Shown piece by piece: positions 36,671 through 48,413 of a DNA stretch of 64,000 nt. The notes under the pieces are model-generated. The model did not search any database. It was given only the letters and a program-made list of their open reading frames with translations, and was not told where the DNA came from. Within the stretch, counting starts at the first letter, position 1. Every line of letters begins with the position of its first letter. The DNA is taken from the NCBI GenBank assembly GCA_033239005.1, contig BSQZ01000026.1, positions 3,341,001 to 3,405,000 of the forward strand, read 5' to 3'. This DNA comes from Lamellibrachia satsuma. Taxonomy: Eukaryota; Annelida; Polychaeta; Sabellida; Siboglinidae. A program made the translations under genes and the position numbers.

Positions 36671-36932
36671 ATTTTTCATCGTGGCCGTGGCACTGGGGGC
36701 CGCCATGTTTACAATGACGTTTGTGCGCATGACTGCAATCACGCTTCCTATTGGTCGTTAATCGCGCGAGCCCGAACAATTTGTTAGAGTCTGCAGCACA
36801 CTAGCCGACAAGGCCCGTCAGGACGTCCTGAGATCTAGCACTGTCAGATATTATCCGACAAGCCCCGATCTTGTCGGAATTCGCAGCACACTAGCTGACA
36901 ACTGAAGATTATTTGTCCCTCGACGAAAAATC

Positions 36933-37331
36933 GGCTAGTGTGCTGCGGGCTCTAGAACTCAAGACGTTCTTTCGGGCCTTGTCGGCTAGTGTGCTGTGAG
37001 CTCTAGAACTCAAGACGTCCTTTCGGGCCTTGTCTGCTAGTGTGCTGTGGGCTCTAGAACTCAAGACGTCCTTTCGGGCCTTGTTGGCTAGTGTGCTGTG
37101 GGCTCTAGAACTCAAGACGTCCTTTCGGGCCTTGTCAGCTAGTGTGCTGCGGGTTCTAGAACTCAAGACGTCCTTTCGGGCCTTGTCAGCAAGTGTGCTG
37201 TGGGCTCTAGAACTCAAGACGTCCTTTCGGGCCTTGTCAGCTAGTGTGCTGCGGGTTCTAGAACTCAAGACGTCCTTTCGGGTCTTGTCAGCTAGTGTGC
37301 TGCGGGCTCTAGAACTCAAGACGTCCTTTTT
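36933..37331. repeat. 51-bp minisatellite derived from a TIR end
   Basis: About eight units of GGCTAGTGTGCTGYGGGCTC, TAGAACTCAAGACGTCCTTT and CGGGCCTTGTC. The start of each unit equals the right terminal repeat of the adjacent TIR element (36298-36946), and an inverted single unit is at 36790-36840. Confidence 0.92.
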
Positions 37332-37929
37332 TTATTTTATGTGCCCTAAACAATGTTAAAATAAATAAAAAATAAAATAGTAACATAAAAAAGATGTGTA
37401 CAAAGCACATGATCATGGGACATGGCAACAACCCCATGCATGTACACCTCTTCAAGACTTCTCTACTTAGGTAAGAGGTATGATGAACGTCAGGTATAAA
37501 AAGGAACACGACGTAAAACTGGGAAACGAAGTCTTAGTCTTCACCTTCTCGGAAAGTGGAAAAATGGCGACGGTTCAGCCTTCTTCGGCACGTGTAGTAC
37601 ATCCGGGAGGTTTGATAACGTGACCTTTTCATTCACAAATTTCAACGGAAGTGGTTGGATACTTGTGGAAAACAATTCCAACGTAATTTTTTTGCGGTAC
37701 ACGATTTTCGCTGCTTCATATGATAGTTGTGATTTTTTTCCAAATCTATTAGGTTACTGAGTTTAACGGAATCATCGTCAGTTTAATGTTTTTAGTTCCA
37801 AATTAAACAGACGTACAATTTGACAGTTCACCACTTTATTTATTTTTATACTGTTGCCTTCAAATTGCAGTTTCATGCGTACATTTGGGGACACGAAAAT
37901 TTACGTCGTGGTAACAGATTTGCGTCAGC

Positions 37930-38012
37930 CTCAGTACAAATACTGTACACACCTAGACACTAAGTACTGTACACACCTAGACACTAAGTACTGTACACAC
38001 CTAGACACTAAG
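37930..38012. repeat. 24-bp tandem repeat
   Basis: ACTGTACACACCTAGACACT plus AAGT, about 3.3 units. Confidence 0.9.
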
Positions 38013-38131
38013 TATTGTATGAAACAATTGTTTATTATTGTTGTTTTATTTCATGATAAAATAAATTAAGTTAAGGCATTTTGGGGAACAGTAAACCACC
38101 TGAAAGTTGAGATAAATGTTATTAAAAAAAA

Positions 38132-38380
38132 ATGAGGGGACACAACAAACAATTTCGGTGCAACCAGCAAAATGGTCAAGTATTTGTTTATGTAAAATAC
38201 ACAGATGAGACTGACACATGCTCTGTGATATTGTATAAATCAAAGTTGTGTGTTCAAGTCAAAAGAAAGACAGGGAAAGAATGGAAGTTGGATACCCATG
38301 AAATTGCTAACTGGCCCCTAATAAATGGAACCACCCACTTCAATTTCTATGACAGTTATTACCGTGATTCTCGCATGTAA
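38132..38380 (+). CDS. Unrecognised 82-aa ORF
   Basis: The ORF runs MRGHNKQFRCNQQNGQVFV to DSYYRDSRM. Its composition is balanced, with alternating hydrophobic residues (VILYKSKLCVQVKRK) and an aromatic C-terminal FNFYDSYYRDSR, so it looks like a real small beta-rich domain rather than noise. It starts after an A-rich run that could be a retroposed tail or a weak acceptor. I do not recognise the family. It could be an exon or a transposon-derived fragment. Confidence 0.3.
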   Translation: MRGHNKQFRCNQQNGQVFVYVKYTDETDTCSVILYKSKLCVQVKRKTGKEWKLDTHEIANWPLINGTTHFNFYDSYYRDSRM

Positions 38381-38639
38381 ACGCCTATGTACATTAAACT
38401 TAGCAATGCAAACTTGCATTAATAATTTGCTAAAATGGTGTGATTTTTTTTATTTTTTAATGTATAAGTATGACTTAATATGCATTAGTAATTATGCCAT
38501 TTGTAACATCCCAATTGGCTAAGAATAATTATCCATGCACAATGTGTCATCTCTTAATACATATCAAGTTCACGGATTCACAATTCGTGATATTATTATT
38601 ATTAAAATTGTTATTCTTGTGTCCTCTGTAATGGTGCAT

Positions 38640-39400
38640 GACTATTATACCAGTTATCAAAGATAAAAATACACATATAAACGAAAAGGGCAAATACAGG
38701 CCAATGTGCCTCGAACATATGTTCCAAGATAACAGATGTGTTCTTCAACAGAATGGATAGGTACTTGCAAACTACGCCACACCAGTTTGGGTTTAAGCCC
38801 AAACATGGAACGGAGCTGTGTGTGTTTGTATTTAAGGAACTACTAAGGATTTACAGTAAACACGGTTCTGCTGCACGTTGCTTTTCTTGATGCTTCAAAA
38901 GTATTCAATCGAGTCAATCGATATAAGCTTTTAAAGAAACTAGAACAACGCGACGTACCGACTATATTTCAACAGTCTCCAGCAATGAGTTCCATAACCA
39001 ATGTGTATGTGTCCGGTGGGGATCTGCCTATTCGGACTTCTTTTCAGTGGGCAACGGTGTTAAGCAAGGTGGGAAGTTATCCCCTTCACTTTTTAACATT
39101 TATATGGACAATCTGTGTGTACAACTGCACAGACAGCCCATTGGTTGTAGTCTTGGTACGGCGGTGGTTAATCACTTGATATACGCAGATGATTTACTTC
39201 TGTTTGCTCCTTCCAAAGGACTACAAACATTACTTGACATATGTTACATCTACGGATGTGAGCACGACGGTCAATATAATGCTGGTAAATCCCTGGTCAT
39301 CTACTTTGACTCTAGAAATACTAATATTGCCAGGGAAGTGACCTTAGGAGGAAAGAAATTAACTCTTCGCCACCTCATATGAATATCTTGGACATGTCAT
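38640..39400 (+). mobile_element. Non-LTR reverse transcriptase fragment
   Basis: An open stretch from about 39047 reads GVKQGGKLSPSLFNIYMDN and LIYADDLLLFAPSKGLQTLL (YADD box near 39183), then AGKSLVIYF. Upstream (38690-38990) traces such as KYRPMCLE and LLFL.ASK can be read only with frameshifts. It belongs to a LINE lineage different from the two EIF3D-intron elements. Confidence 0.8.
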
Positions 39401-40159
39401 TTGTAACGACTTAGGTAATTGAAATGTCCAATGGTGTTATTTATTCGATCTCAAAGTAGGTATAAATTAACAATGTAATATTTTAATCTTTACGGAGCGT
39501 AATCTTTGTTGTAGTAGTTGAGAATAGTAGGTCAGTTTGATAAAACACGAGTTTCAATTATCCGATGAAAAACGTTATATTTAGAAGTGAAAATTGATTT
39601 TCGATCTTTTATGTCATACAGCGATCTCTGTATAATATATAATAATAATGTTTTTATTTTAGACAATCAGTATCTCCATATAAAAATAATAAATGCATAA
39701 ATTAAAAACAGTATATTTTTAAAAAGTATGCAAAGCTAAGATCCATTGATGCCGCAATTTCGACGTACAGTACATGCCGCTAACTGCAGTGTTCTGTATA
39801 ATGGGATTCGGTGACTTATCAATCATAGTCATTAAGTTATAGCCTATAGTGCTGTATATTCCATATTACTGTACACCGTGGCATCCTCTATCGATTACAT
39901 CATTCATCAGTGACATTTCGGATGTCACGGGAAGTGCAGTACTTTTTAAATATTTATCACCGAAAATAGGTTTTCTATGTCCCCGGCATAATAATCAGGC
40001 CGTGATCAGTTATCAGTACAGCACCCTTGGTCATACTTACAGGCGAAAATGTGTGCCCATCAAGAATATAGGAGCCCAGCGTATGTGGCGATAAAAAGAA
40101 TTTTAAATTGGATGTCGTCTGCTTGTGATGACAATGCAATATTTTTAACACATGAAATT
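39400..40159. other. No gene recognised
   Basis: AT-rich sequence between the LINE fragment and the pogo-like element. Only short ORFs, with no known motif or clear repeat. Confidence 0.5.
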
Positions 40160-41390
40160 CCACGATTGGACCACTGCAGTTGCCACAATTGGACCAACGA
40201 CCCACATAAGGGTATGGCATCATTGGATGTATGTAATTATTTCAACACAGTTTATTGATTACCAGAAAGTAATATTAGACAAGGGAGCAATTACAATAAT
40301 GCAAATAAAGGAAGTTGCTAAGTGGTCCAATCGAGGGAACTTGTAACAGAACACATTTGGTCACAGGTAAATTGACAATGTTTCGGGCTACCAAAGACTT
40401 GGTATTTTATGAGGGTTGACATAAATTTAGTGCCAATTGTCAATTATATAAACGAAAGGATGAAAATAGAACTGACACATGGTGGACTGCCGTGGGCAAA
40501 GGCTGGATGTCCAATGAGGGGTTTGTTACTTGGCTCTGACATTTCGTAGATTTTGTTAAACCAACGAAGGAGGATACTGTTGCGTTCATACTCGATAGCC
40601 TCGTGATTCACACAAAGAATTTGGCTGCAACTGATATGGCTCGGGAAGCTGGAGTGGTCATGGTCTCACTTCCGCAACACATAACTCACCGATTCCAGCC
40701 TTTGGATGGGGCCTTTTTCGGACCGTTTGGGAAATACTATGATTAAGGATGATTAAGGATGTGGATGAGAGAACATGTAGGCAGACCAGTGGCAACATGG
40801 CAAGTCGCCGAAATTCTTAATGTGGCGTACAGAAAACCGGCATCCGTCCAGAATGCTGATACGAAATGCAGTTGACACTTTGCAGGCATAGTGCGACAAG
40901 TAACGGATGTGATGAAAGACTATTGTGTCAGTGCATGCTGTTGCGAGACAGAACATGTTGTGGTGCGCTCTAAAGGACGTCGATCATTTCCGCTAGCCTA
41001 TTCCGGAGCCATTGACAGAAGATTATGAACATTAGGTCCTGTTAACATTTCATTTGACAATTGATTAATTTATGTTTCTAATGAACATTATATTTTATTC
41101 ACGTATTGATTCAAAGTTTGGTCTACATAATTTGTTCAGTTTGTCCAGTCGAAGAAGACATTGGACATTGTGTAGGGTGGATGGAATTACAAAGATTATG
41201 AACACTGGTATTTATTAGTATATTGTATTTAACTAATAATAACTATTATTGTTGTAATGAACACTATATGTTACTTATGTATCAATTCACAATTATGCTT
41301 AGTCCTATATATAATCATTTTACTTTTGGTCCAATCGAAGACATTGGGTGGTCCAATCGAGGAAACCGTTGCCACGATTGGACCGTTTTG
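40160..41390. mobile_element. Probable extent of the pogo-like element, marked by GGTCCAATCG motifs
   Basis: CGATTGGACC occurs at 40163-40172, CAATTGGACC at 40186-40195, and inverted GGTCCAATCG at 40324-40333, 41328-41337 and 41350-41359, with CGATTGGACC again at 41375-41384. The paired, repeated arrangement on both sides of the transposase fossil resembles terminal/subterminal transposase-binding repeats. Exact ends not determined. Confidence 0.45.
40440..40990 (+). mobile_element. Pogo/Tigger-like DDE_1 transposase fossil
   Basis: In one frame: ELTHGG, GWMSNEGFVTWL, a TGA (40537-40539), then HFVDFVKPTKEDTVAFILDS with LVIHTKNL, AREAGVVMVSLPQHITHRFQ and PLDGAFFGPF, ending at TAA (40744-40746). 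After a shift it continues MREHVGRPVATWQVAEILN and AYRKPA. The Asp of LDS (40594) and the Asp of PLD (40705) match the second and third catalytic acids of the pogo/Tigger family. A 10-bp tandem duplication (40741-40760) broke the frame. Flanked by copies of GGTCCAATCG. Confidence 0.85.
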
Positions 41391-41399
41391 TCATTTTTT

Positions 41400-42184
41400 T
41401 CCAAAATTCATCAATGATTTTCTTGTGATTAATAGCTTGTTGTTGAAAATAAAATATAAATTCTATGTTAGTATACTGTTTACATCAATTCCATTTGTTT
41501 TCGCGTCTATAGTCAAGTTTATTGTTAGGGGTCCCAATCCCGGCAACTCTTCCTTATACTAAGCCCTAAACTACCTGTACATCGTTTAATGAAAATTGTT
41601 TTGCTTTGAAGCGATGTTTAGGAGTCCTGATCTGAAGTTCAAGAAAGGATATATAAACTTCAGCACCAAGGACTTTTAAGATGCTTTCGAGGATCTGGAA
41701 GTTACACTCCACTCCATCAAATCAACGGTTGAATGTGTGCTGGTGTAGGCTGCGAAACCTGGACAATGATATCTACATTAGAAAAGCAATTATATGGTTG
41801 TTACGCCAGAATGCTCGCTCACGTACGTCATGAAAGGAGACACATGCTTGGAAAAACAATATATGAATTTAAACATCATCTGGCAAGACAAACTGCACAA
41901 CACAGGTAATAGCAATTACATGCAAAAGTGCAGTAATCAGTTACACTGTAGGTAACCACACAGTTGCTGCAAATCCACATCTTTGCGTTTGGTCGCGCCT
42001 TCTAGCCTAGACAGGTCAACTGGTGCCACTACAGGCAGGAATCACTCCCCGACAGAGTTGTCAACGTCTCGTTCGCCTTCTAGCCCAGACAGGTCAACTG
42101 GTGCCACTACAGACAGGAATAATTCGCATGTCGGGTTCGCATCGGTGGGGAAGAATTTCTTCACACTACATGTCGACGTGGTTA
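41400..42184. other. No gene recognised; short duplicated leader before the 24-bp minisatellite
   Basis: A segment of about 70 bp (TCTAGCCTAGACAGGTCAAC then TGGTGCCACTACAGGCAGGA) at 42001-42050 is repeated at 42078-42122. The rest shows no gene. Confidence 0.5.
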
Positions 42185-43384
42185 TCTGTTCGTGGCCGAC
42201 CTGATCGTGCGGTTCGTGGCCGACTTGATCGTGCGGTTCGTGGCCGACTGGATCGTGCGGTTCGTGGCCGACTTGATCGTGCGGTTCGTGGCCGACTTGA
42301 TCGTGCGGTTCGTGGCCGACCTGATCGTGCGGTTCGTGGCCGACCTGATCGTGCGGTTCGTGGCCGACTTGATCGTGCGGTTCGTGGCCGACTTGATCGT
42401 GCGGTTCGTGGCCGACTTGATCGTGCGGTTCGTGGCCGACTTGATCGTACGGTTCGTGGCCGACTTGATCGTGCGGTTTGTGGCCGACTTGATCGTGCGG
42501 TTCGTGGCCGACTTGATCTTGCGGTTCGTGGCAGACTTGATCGTGCGGTTCGTGGCCGACTTGATCGTGCGGTTCGTGGCCGACTTGATCGTGCGGTTCG
42601 TGGCCGACTTGATAGTGCGGTTCGTGGCCGACTTGATCGTGCGGTTCGTGACCGACTTGATCGTGCGGTTCGTGGCCGACTTGATCGTGCGGTTCGTGGC
42701 AGACTTGATCGTGCGGTTCGTGGCCCACCTGATCGTGCGGTTCGTGGCCGACTTGATCGTGCGGTTCGTGGTCGACTTGATCGTGCGGTTCGTGGCAGAC
42801 CTGATCGTGTGGTTCGTGGCCGACCTGATCGTGCGGTTCGTGGCCGACTTGATCGTGCGGTTCGTGGCCGACTTGATCGTGCGGTTCGTGGCCGACTTGA
42901 TCGTGCGGTTCGTGGCCGACTTGATAGTGCGGTTCGTGGCCGACTTGATCGTGCGGTTCGTGACCGACTTGATCGTGCGGTTCGTGACCGACTTGATCGT
43001 GCGGTTCGTGGCAGACTTGATCGTGTGGTTCGTGGCCGACCTGATCGTGCGGTTCGTGGCCGACTTGATCGTGCGGTTCGTGACCGACTTGATCGTGCGG
43101 TTCGTGGCCGACTTGATCGTGCGGTTCGTGGCAGACTTGATCGTGCGGTTCGTGGCAGACTTGATCGTGCGGTTCGTGGCCGACTTGATCGTGCGGTTCG
43201 TGGCAGACCTGATCGTGTGGTTCGTGGCCGACCTGATCGTGCGGTTCGTGGCCGACTTGATCGTGCGGTTCGTGGCCGACTTGATCGTGCGGTTCGTGGC
43301 CGACTTGATCGTGCGGTTCGTGGCCGACTTGATCGTGCGGTTCGTGGCCGACTTGATCGAGCGTTTCGTCACCGAGTTAATCGT
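42185..43384. repeat. 24-bp minisatellite, about 50 units
   Basis: Unit GTGGCCGACTTGATCGTGCG plus GTTC, repeated over 1.2 kb with scattered single-base variants (GCAGAC, GACCTG, GTGTGG). Four of six frames are open across it (VADLIVRF, RGRLDRAV, ATNRTIKS, GHEPHDQV). I treat these as repeat-driven, not as genes. Confidence 0.95.
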
Positions 43385-43399
43385 GGCATGGTGTAATTG

Positions 43400-44449
43400 A
43401 AAAAGTAAATGAAACGTAATTGGAAATACCAATTACGTTTTCACCAATTCCAATTTCTTTTAAAAACAAAATCACCAATTCCAGTACAATTCCGGATTTG
43501 GAGTAGGTGCATTTATTACAATGTAATTTATCCAAAGTCTGTTCGATACATTCATTTAGTTCGTTCATGTTCTTGTTCATTGAGTCAATTTTATCAGCTA
43601 ACACTTGTGGGTACAATTATTTTCATTTCCAATAGCACATCCTCGTCAAACAGTTGCTCCAGAACTATTAATTTGAACTAGTTGGTATCGAAGATGTGGC
43701 ACCGAAAACAGACAATCACCGTTCGCAGTCGCTGTCCCGTGTTACGCAATATCGTTACACATGAAGTTTCTTCGCCGAAGTGGGCATCGAAGCAGAAACA
43801 ACAACAGAGTTTCAGGGCGTTGCCCTACTGGAATAATTTCAGTCAAAATTCACAACGATGATTCTTTCAAAACACATTCACTTTTGTCATTACCGAGCCA
43901 AAGCAAATTAACCTTTCACCTTTCATTCTGTCAAACGACCCCAAAGCTTCAGAGCACCGCTGCAACACAACTAGTCACTGACAGTCATCACTCGTTGCTG
44001 CTGGTTGTAATAAAGTACAATAGAACATGTCTTGGGCGACCTCTCTGGGGCGACCACTCGCCTTGGGCGGCCACAATCCTACGCACGGATTGTTTGTGAC
44101 AGTATTGTACCTGCAACGAGCGACCACCTACCAAACGTGACCAACGACCACATAAACTAGTCAGGCCAACGTCATTTTTACCTGTTATGAGCGACCGGAA
44201 CACTTTGACCGATGTTGGCCCACTGTGTTCGTTCAGTATAATACTGCCACCGGGTCTCACGTCACTGGCAACGAGTAGAAGCTCATGTCGGCCTCGTATC
44301 GCATCTACTGACTGTCCGTCAACTGACTGTCCAACAAACGGCAACGACTGAATAAACGAAACTAAATCAACTGAACTGAAGCATACGCGCCAACATGATT
44401 CAATCAGATCAGTAATTCAGTAATATAAAACTTGTAGAAAGTTTTGCTA
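43400..44449. other. No gene recognised
   Basis: Contains GGGCGACC/GAGCGACC repeats of a few bases (44034-44120, 44190) that may be remains of a transposon end. ORFs of 79-118 codons show no known motif. Confidence 0.45.
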
Positions 44450-44600
44450 TAAAGTCCGTGCGCAGATATTTCGTGGCGTCTTATTATGACGCCTATGCGC
44501 GGACGTTTCGTGGCGCCTTACTAAGACGTCTATACACGGACGTATTGTGGCGTTTTACTATGACGCCCGGACTTTTCGTGGACGTCATAGTAACATGCAA
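44450..44600. repeat. ~45-bp degenerate tandem repeat
   Basis: About three units combining a TTTCGTGGCG-type segment, TTACTATGACGCC and a GCGCGGACG-type segment. It borders the (GGGC)n tract. Confidence 0.75.
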
Positions 44601-44668
44601 GGGAACGATAACATGCAATCGCGCTATTGGGGGTGTGGCATGAATTTGGGGTTGGTCCTAAAAAATTG

Positions 44669-45197
44669 GGCGGGCGGGCGGGCGGGCGGGCGGGCGGGCG
44701 GGCGGGCGGGCGGCGGGCGGGCGGGCGGGCGGGCGGGCGGGCGGGCGGGCGGGCGGGCGGGCGGGCGGGCGGGCGGGCGGGCGGGCGGGCGGGCGGGCGG
44801 GCGGGCGGGCGGGCGGGCGGGCGGGCGGGCGGGCGGGCGGGCGGGCGGGCGGGCGGGCGGGCGGGCGGGCGGGCGGGCGGGCGGGCGGGCGGGCGGGCGG
44901 GCGGGCGGGCGGGCGGGCGGGCGGGCGGGCGGGCGGGCGGGCGGGCGGGCGGGCGGGCGGGGCGGGCGGGCGGGCGGGCGGGCGGGCGGGCGGGCGGGCG
45001 GGCGGGCGGGCGGGCGGGCGGGCGGGCGGGCGGGCGGGCGGGCGGGCGGGCGGGCGGGCGGGCGGGCGGGCGGGCGGGCGGGCGGGCGGGCGGGCGGGCG
45101 GGCGGGCGGGCGGGCGGGCGGGGCGGGCGGGCGGGCGGGCGGGCGGGCGGGCGGGCGGGCGGGCGGGCGGGCGGGCGGACGGCGGGCGGGCGGGCGG
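44669..45197. repeat. (GGGC)n tract, about 530 bp
   Basis: About 130 units of GGGC with four small breaks (near 44711, 44960, 45120 and 45179). Gly-Arg-Ala or Pro-Pro-Ala-Arg ORFs over it are artefacts. The G-runs allow quadruplex formation on the plus strand. Confidence 0.98.
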
Positions 45198-45226
45198 TGT
45201 GTGTGCACATACATATATTATATAAA

Positions 45227-45228
<2 letters not shown>

Positions 45229-45314
<86 letters not shown>

Positions 45315-45390
45315 TGCACGCACGTACGCACGTACGCACGCACGCACGCACGTACACACATACACACACACACGCACACACACAGCTAGA
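45229..45390. repeat. (TA)n then CGCA/CACG-type microsatellite
   Basis: About 40 TA units followed by ACGCACGTACGC- and CACACA-type repeats, directly after the (GGGC)n tract. Confidence 0.95.
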
Positions 45391-45399
45391 CATAAATGC

Positions 45400-46287
45400 T
45401 AATAAATAATGTTTAGCCGTACCGCTGTTAAGTAGCTTTAGGCTACCATGGATACACTGCAGAAATAAGAGCTATGGTCTATCGATCGTTGATTAATGCG
45501 ACAAAACAGACAGGGAGTACATATTTTATATTGATGTAGCATTTCCGGCAAACTAAACGTTTGCTCACGTACAAATGACGACGCCACAGACGATGCGCAC
45601 ATTCCATGGAGCTGCAGCGTAGACTCGCTGCCGAGACGCCTTGATCGATGACCTGTTTGGCCATTATCGGTGAATAACGATCAGGGAACGTCTTCGCGGC
45701 CGTTAGTGACGGTGGAGGCGCGATATCTACGGTCTCCTTCCGTTCGTACCTGCGCGGGCATGACCGGGCGTTGAAAGCCGGTTTACGAGACGTCGACGTC
45801 AACAAGAAGATAGCAGACCGGGTGACATCGTTTCGACCATCTACTTTCGAAGTCCGAAGAATAACAACGTTTGCGGGACCGGCTCTCGTATGGTGGACGG
45901 GCTGTGGTCGTGACTCCATTTAATTGGCCCAAATAGATGATCCACGACGCCCGAACGCGCAGCCAGAAGACAGGAATCAGCACTTCTGATCGTCGACGTC
46001 AGTGACCTACACAAGGTAAGCTATGCAGATACCTTCTGATACTGTCAACATTGCTAAGCACGGTTCGTTTAACTCTTGAGCATATATACTCTTTATATTT
46101 CTGTCCCACTGTAGGTTCAGTACAGTTCCAAGTCAAGACAAAGACATTCAATAATAACAATAATAACAGTATATTGCAAGGTTAAACAAATATACAACAG
46201 CGGTTTGCTTGTGTGTTTGTATATGCGTGCTTGTACGTATGTGCGCGCGTGTGCGTGCGTACGTACGTGCGTGTGTCAATTGACGAC

Positions 46288-46323
<36 letters not shown>

Positions 46324-47867
46324 GTACATCAATTCAGTTTTAATCTATAATTCTAATTATTTAGATTATATACTAATTATATACTAATTAATACTAATTA
46401 GAGCTTCTATATACGTCATATTATAATTTTTTATGCACGTTTCAGGCATTAAAATCTGCAAGCGATATAGGCAAAGCAATATATTAATAAGGCCGCACAT
46501 AATGCAGTAGACATTGTCGACGCACACGACGCCAGCTTAAATGGATATTGCATTCGTTGTGTGCCGTCCATCCGTGAGTAGCTGGTCCAGGGACGCTAGT
46601 GCAGCGCCGCCCAATGGAGCTGTACAAATGAGAAACTGATGCCAGAGAGATGCGACGGGCGCCTGCTGTCAGACAGGTGCCAACACGGATGACAGGAGGC
46701 TGCTGCATAGGACGTTGCCAGACGCCACAAAGGATTCGTAGATAAACAGCGCAGACAAATGACCTAGATAAACAATAGTTGAATAAGGTAGCGGCAATAT
46801 GGAGGCCGTACATTATTTTGGAGATTTAGATTTTGTAGCAAAGAAATGGGGACATTTATAAGCGACGACGTGTTTGCTGCGACATGACACGAGACAATGT
46901 TAATAAAGATAAATACATTGTAGACTGGATATAAGGAAATACGCTTTCTCGCTGAGAACGTTAAACAAGGGAACATACTAGTTGCATTTTGCATAACTAC
47001 TACACGAATGAACACTTTTAAAATCAAATTGACATATACACCTTATACATGACAGAGGCGAACTGCGCGGAGACGAAACATTTCTGGACTCTTGGGAAAC
47101 CGATGACTTCAATGTCTACTTGCCATCTGTAGCTTTACGTTTCATGTAGAAGTGGAATCCCTTGCTCACACAATTAACATAGATCTGTGGTCGTTTTGAG
47201 CGACACATCATAATTACGAAGGTTCTTTTATGTTATTTCATGTCACGAAAAACAATTGTATAATTTTATTGAAAACCTGCTGCAGGTCGTTGAAAGAACC
47301 AACAATAACGGGTGTTGTTTTCCGACAGTTTCATGCGAATCTGTGTGCGTGCGTGCGTGCTTGCGGGTGTGCGTGCGTGCGTGCGTGTCGACCTGAGGCG
47401 GACGATGGGATTACCCCAGCCATCGTCTCCCACTCTCCAGCACCATCCGTAACCACTGCATATGTTTACAGACTATGGTTACATACCACGGTGACAGACT
47501 ATGGTTACATACCATGGTTACAGACTATGATTACAGACCACTGTACTGTATTTATTGAATCTCGGTTAACACTAAAATGTTCCTCGTCAATTCGAGTTTT
47601 GCTAGTCTCATTTCAAAATCATTATACGAAACATCCAACCTACCCAGTATCCACTGCAACATGCTAGCTCATTGGGCAACTTTTTGATGTAGTTTTTTTG
47701 GTGAAATCATCAGACAAACTATTAAATTACTTAATTTGTGGTCAAACATTAAGTGAAGTGAGAATGGAAACGCTGAAAACTCACGAATTTCACCGTTGGT
47801 GAAATTCTGTAACTTTGTCATGTGATCGGCGAGAGGGTGGAAGTCATGTCCACGATTGGCTTTGACC
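45400..47867. other. No gene recognised; GC-richer patch at 45570-46020
   Basis: A 146-codon minus-strand ORF (45919-45479) lies in a CpG-richer patch, with no recognisable motif. A donor-like CACAAG|GTAAGC at 46014 on the plus strand could belong to a 5' UTR exon of the calcyphosin-like gene. Neither is supported further. A minus-strand ORF at 46484-46813 also shows nothing known. Confidence 0.35.
46205..46320. repeat. GTGC/GTAC-rich stretch and (TA)n
   Basis: TGTGCGCGCGTGTGCGTGCG-type sequence, then about 14 TA units at 46290-46318. Confidence 0.9.
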
Positions 47868-48413
47868 CGTACAGTGTTGACCATTTTGGATATCCACTAT
47901 TTTGAACCTCACCAGATCTAACGACTAAAGTCAATTCTTTCGATGATTGCATAGGTATCTTTTTTATTAAGTCGACTATTGATGTTACTTAAACTATTTA
48001 CACACTACATGTTAAGACATCAATGGACCCGTTTCATGATAGGCTTAATCAATTTAAGATGGAGTTTTAAGGTAACTTATGTAGCTAGAACTGACAACTG
48101 ATCAAACTTCCAAAACAGAGGCCGCGAGCTGGTATTACACAGCGGTCTCCAGTCCGTGGCAGGCCTACTGTGGTCGCGGCTACAAGCCAGACATGATTCA
48201 TTACGAATGATAATGTCAAACGATGCAACAGGCAAATGCTAGTGGCGATGTTCCATAGCGGAAATATCGGAGGCATTCGCCTGTAATACGCATGCTAATG
48301 TGACGTGTTGAACAACTATGGTAAATTACCACTGTCACTAACGAGGAGTTCGCAATGTTAGGCGCATATGCGAGTCGTCTGTTCAATTGACTTAAAACTG
48401 ATCAGTCGTGCAA
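47868..48413 (+). repeat. Tandem duplication, unit 1 (546 bp)
   Basis: Starts CGTACAGTGTTGACCATTTT. Unit 2 starts at 48414 with CGTACGCTGTTGAACATTTT and keeps the same order of landmarks (TCAATTCTTTCGATGATT, GGCCTACTGTGGTCGCGGCT, CTGATCAGTCGTGCA). No ORF is conserved between units. Confidence 0.85.

Larger units (their letters stand above)
36298..36946. mobile_element. TIR element with GCAGCACACTAGC ends
   Basis: The 26-bp left end (36298-36323) and the right end (36921-36946) are inverted copies with one mismatch: GCAGCACACTAGCYG followed by ATTTTTCGTCG. Further copies of GCAGCACACTAGC lie inside (36792, 36882) and a diverged one at 36188. It contains MITE copy C and a broken ORF. Family not recognised. 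Confidence 0.65.

Noticed and set aside
42023..43432. The longest ORF in the window (457 codons) and its partners
   Set aside because: The 24-bp minisatellite explains all of them; no start context, domain or conserved flank was seen. Kept only as a finding.
44530..45389. ORFs of 196-280 codons (Gly-Arg-Ala / Pro-Pro-Ala-Arg)
   Set aside because: Produced by the (GGGC)n tract, which has no stop codon in any frame.
45479..45919. 146-codon minus-strand ORF as a gene
   Set aside because: It lies in a CpG-richer patch but has no recognisable motif, splice partner or balanced conservation signal that I can see; not enough to call.
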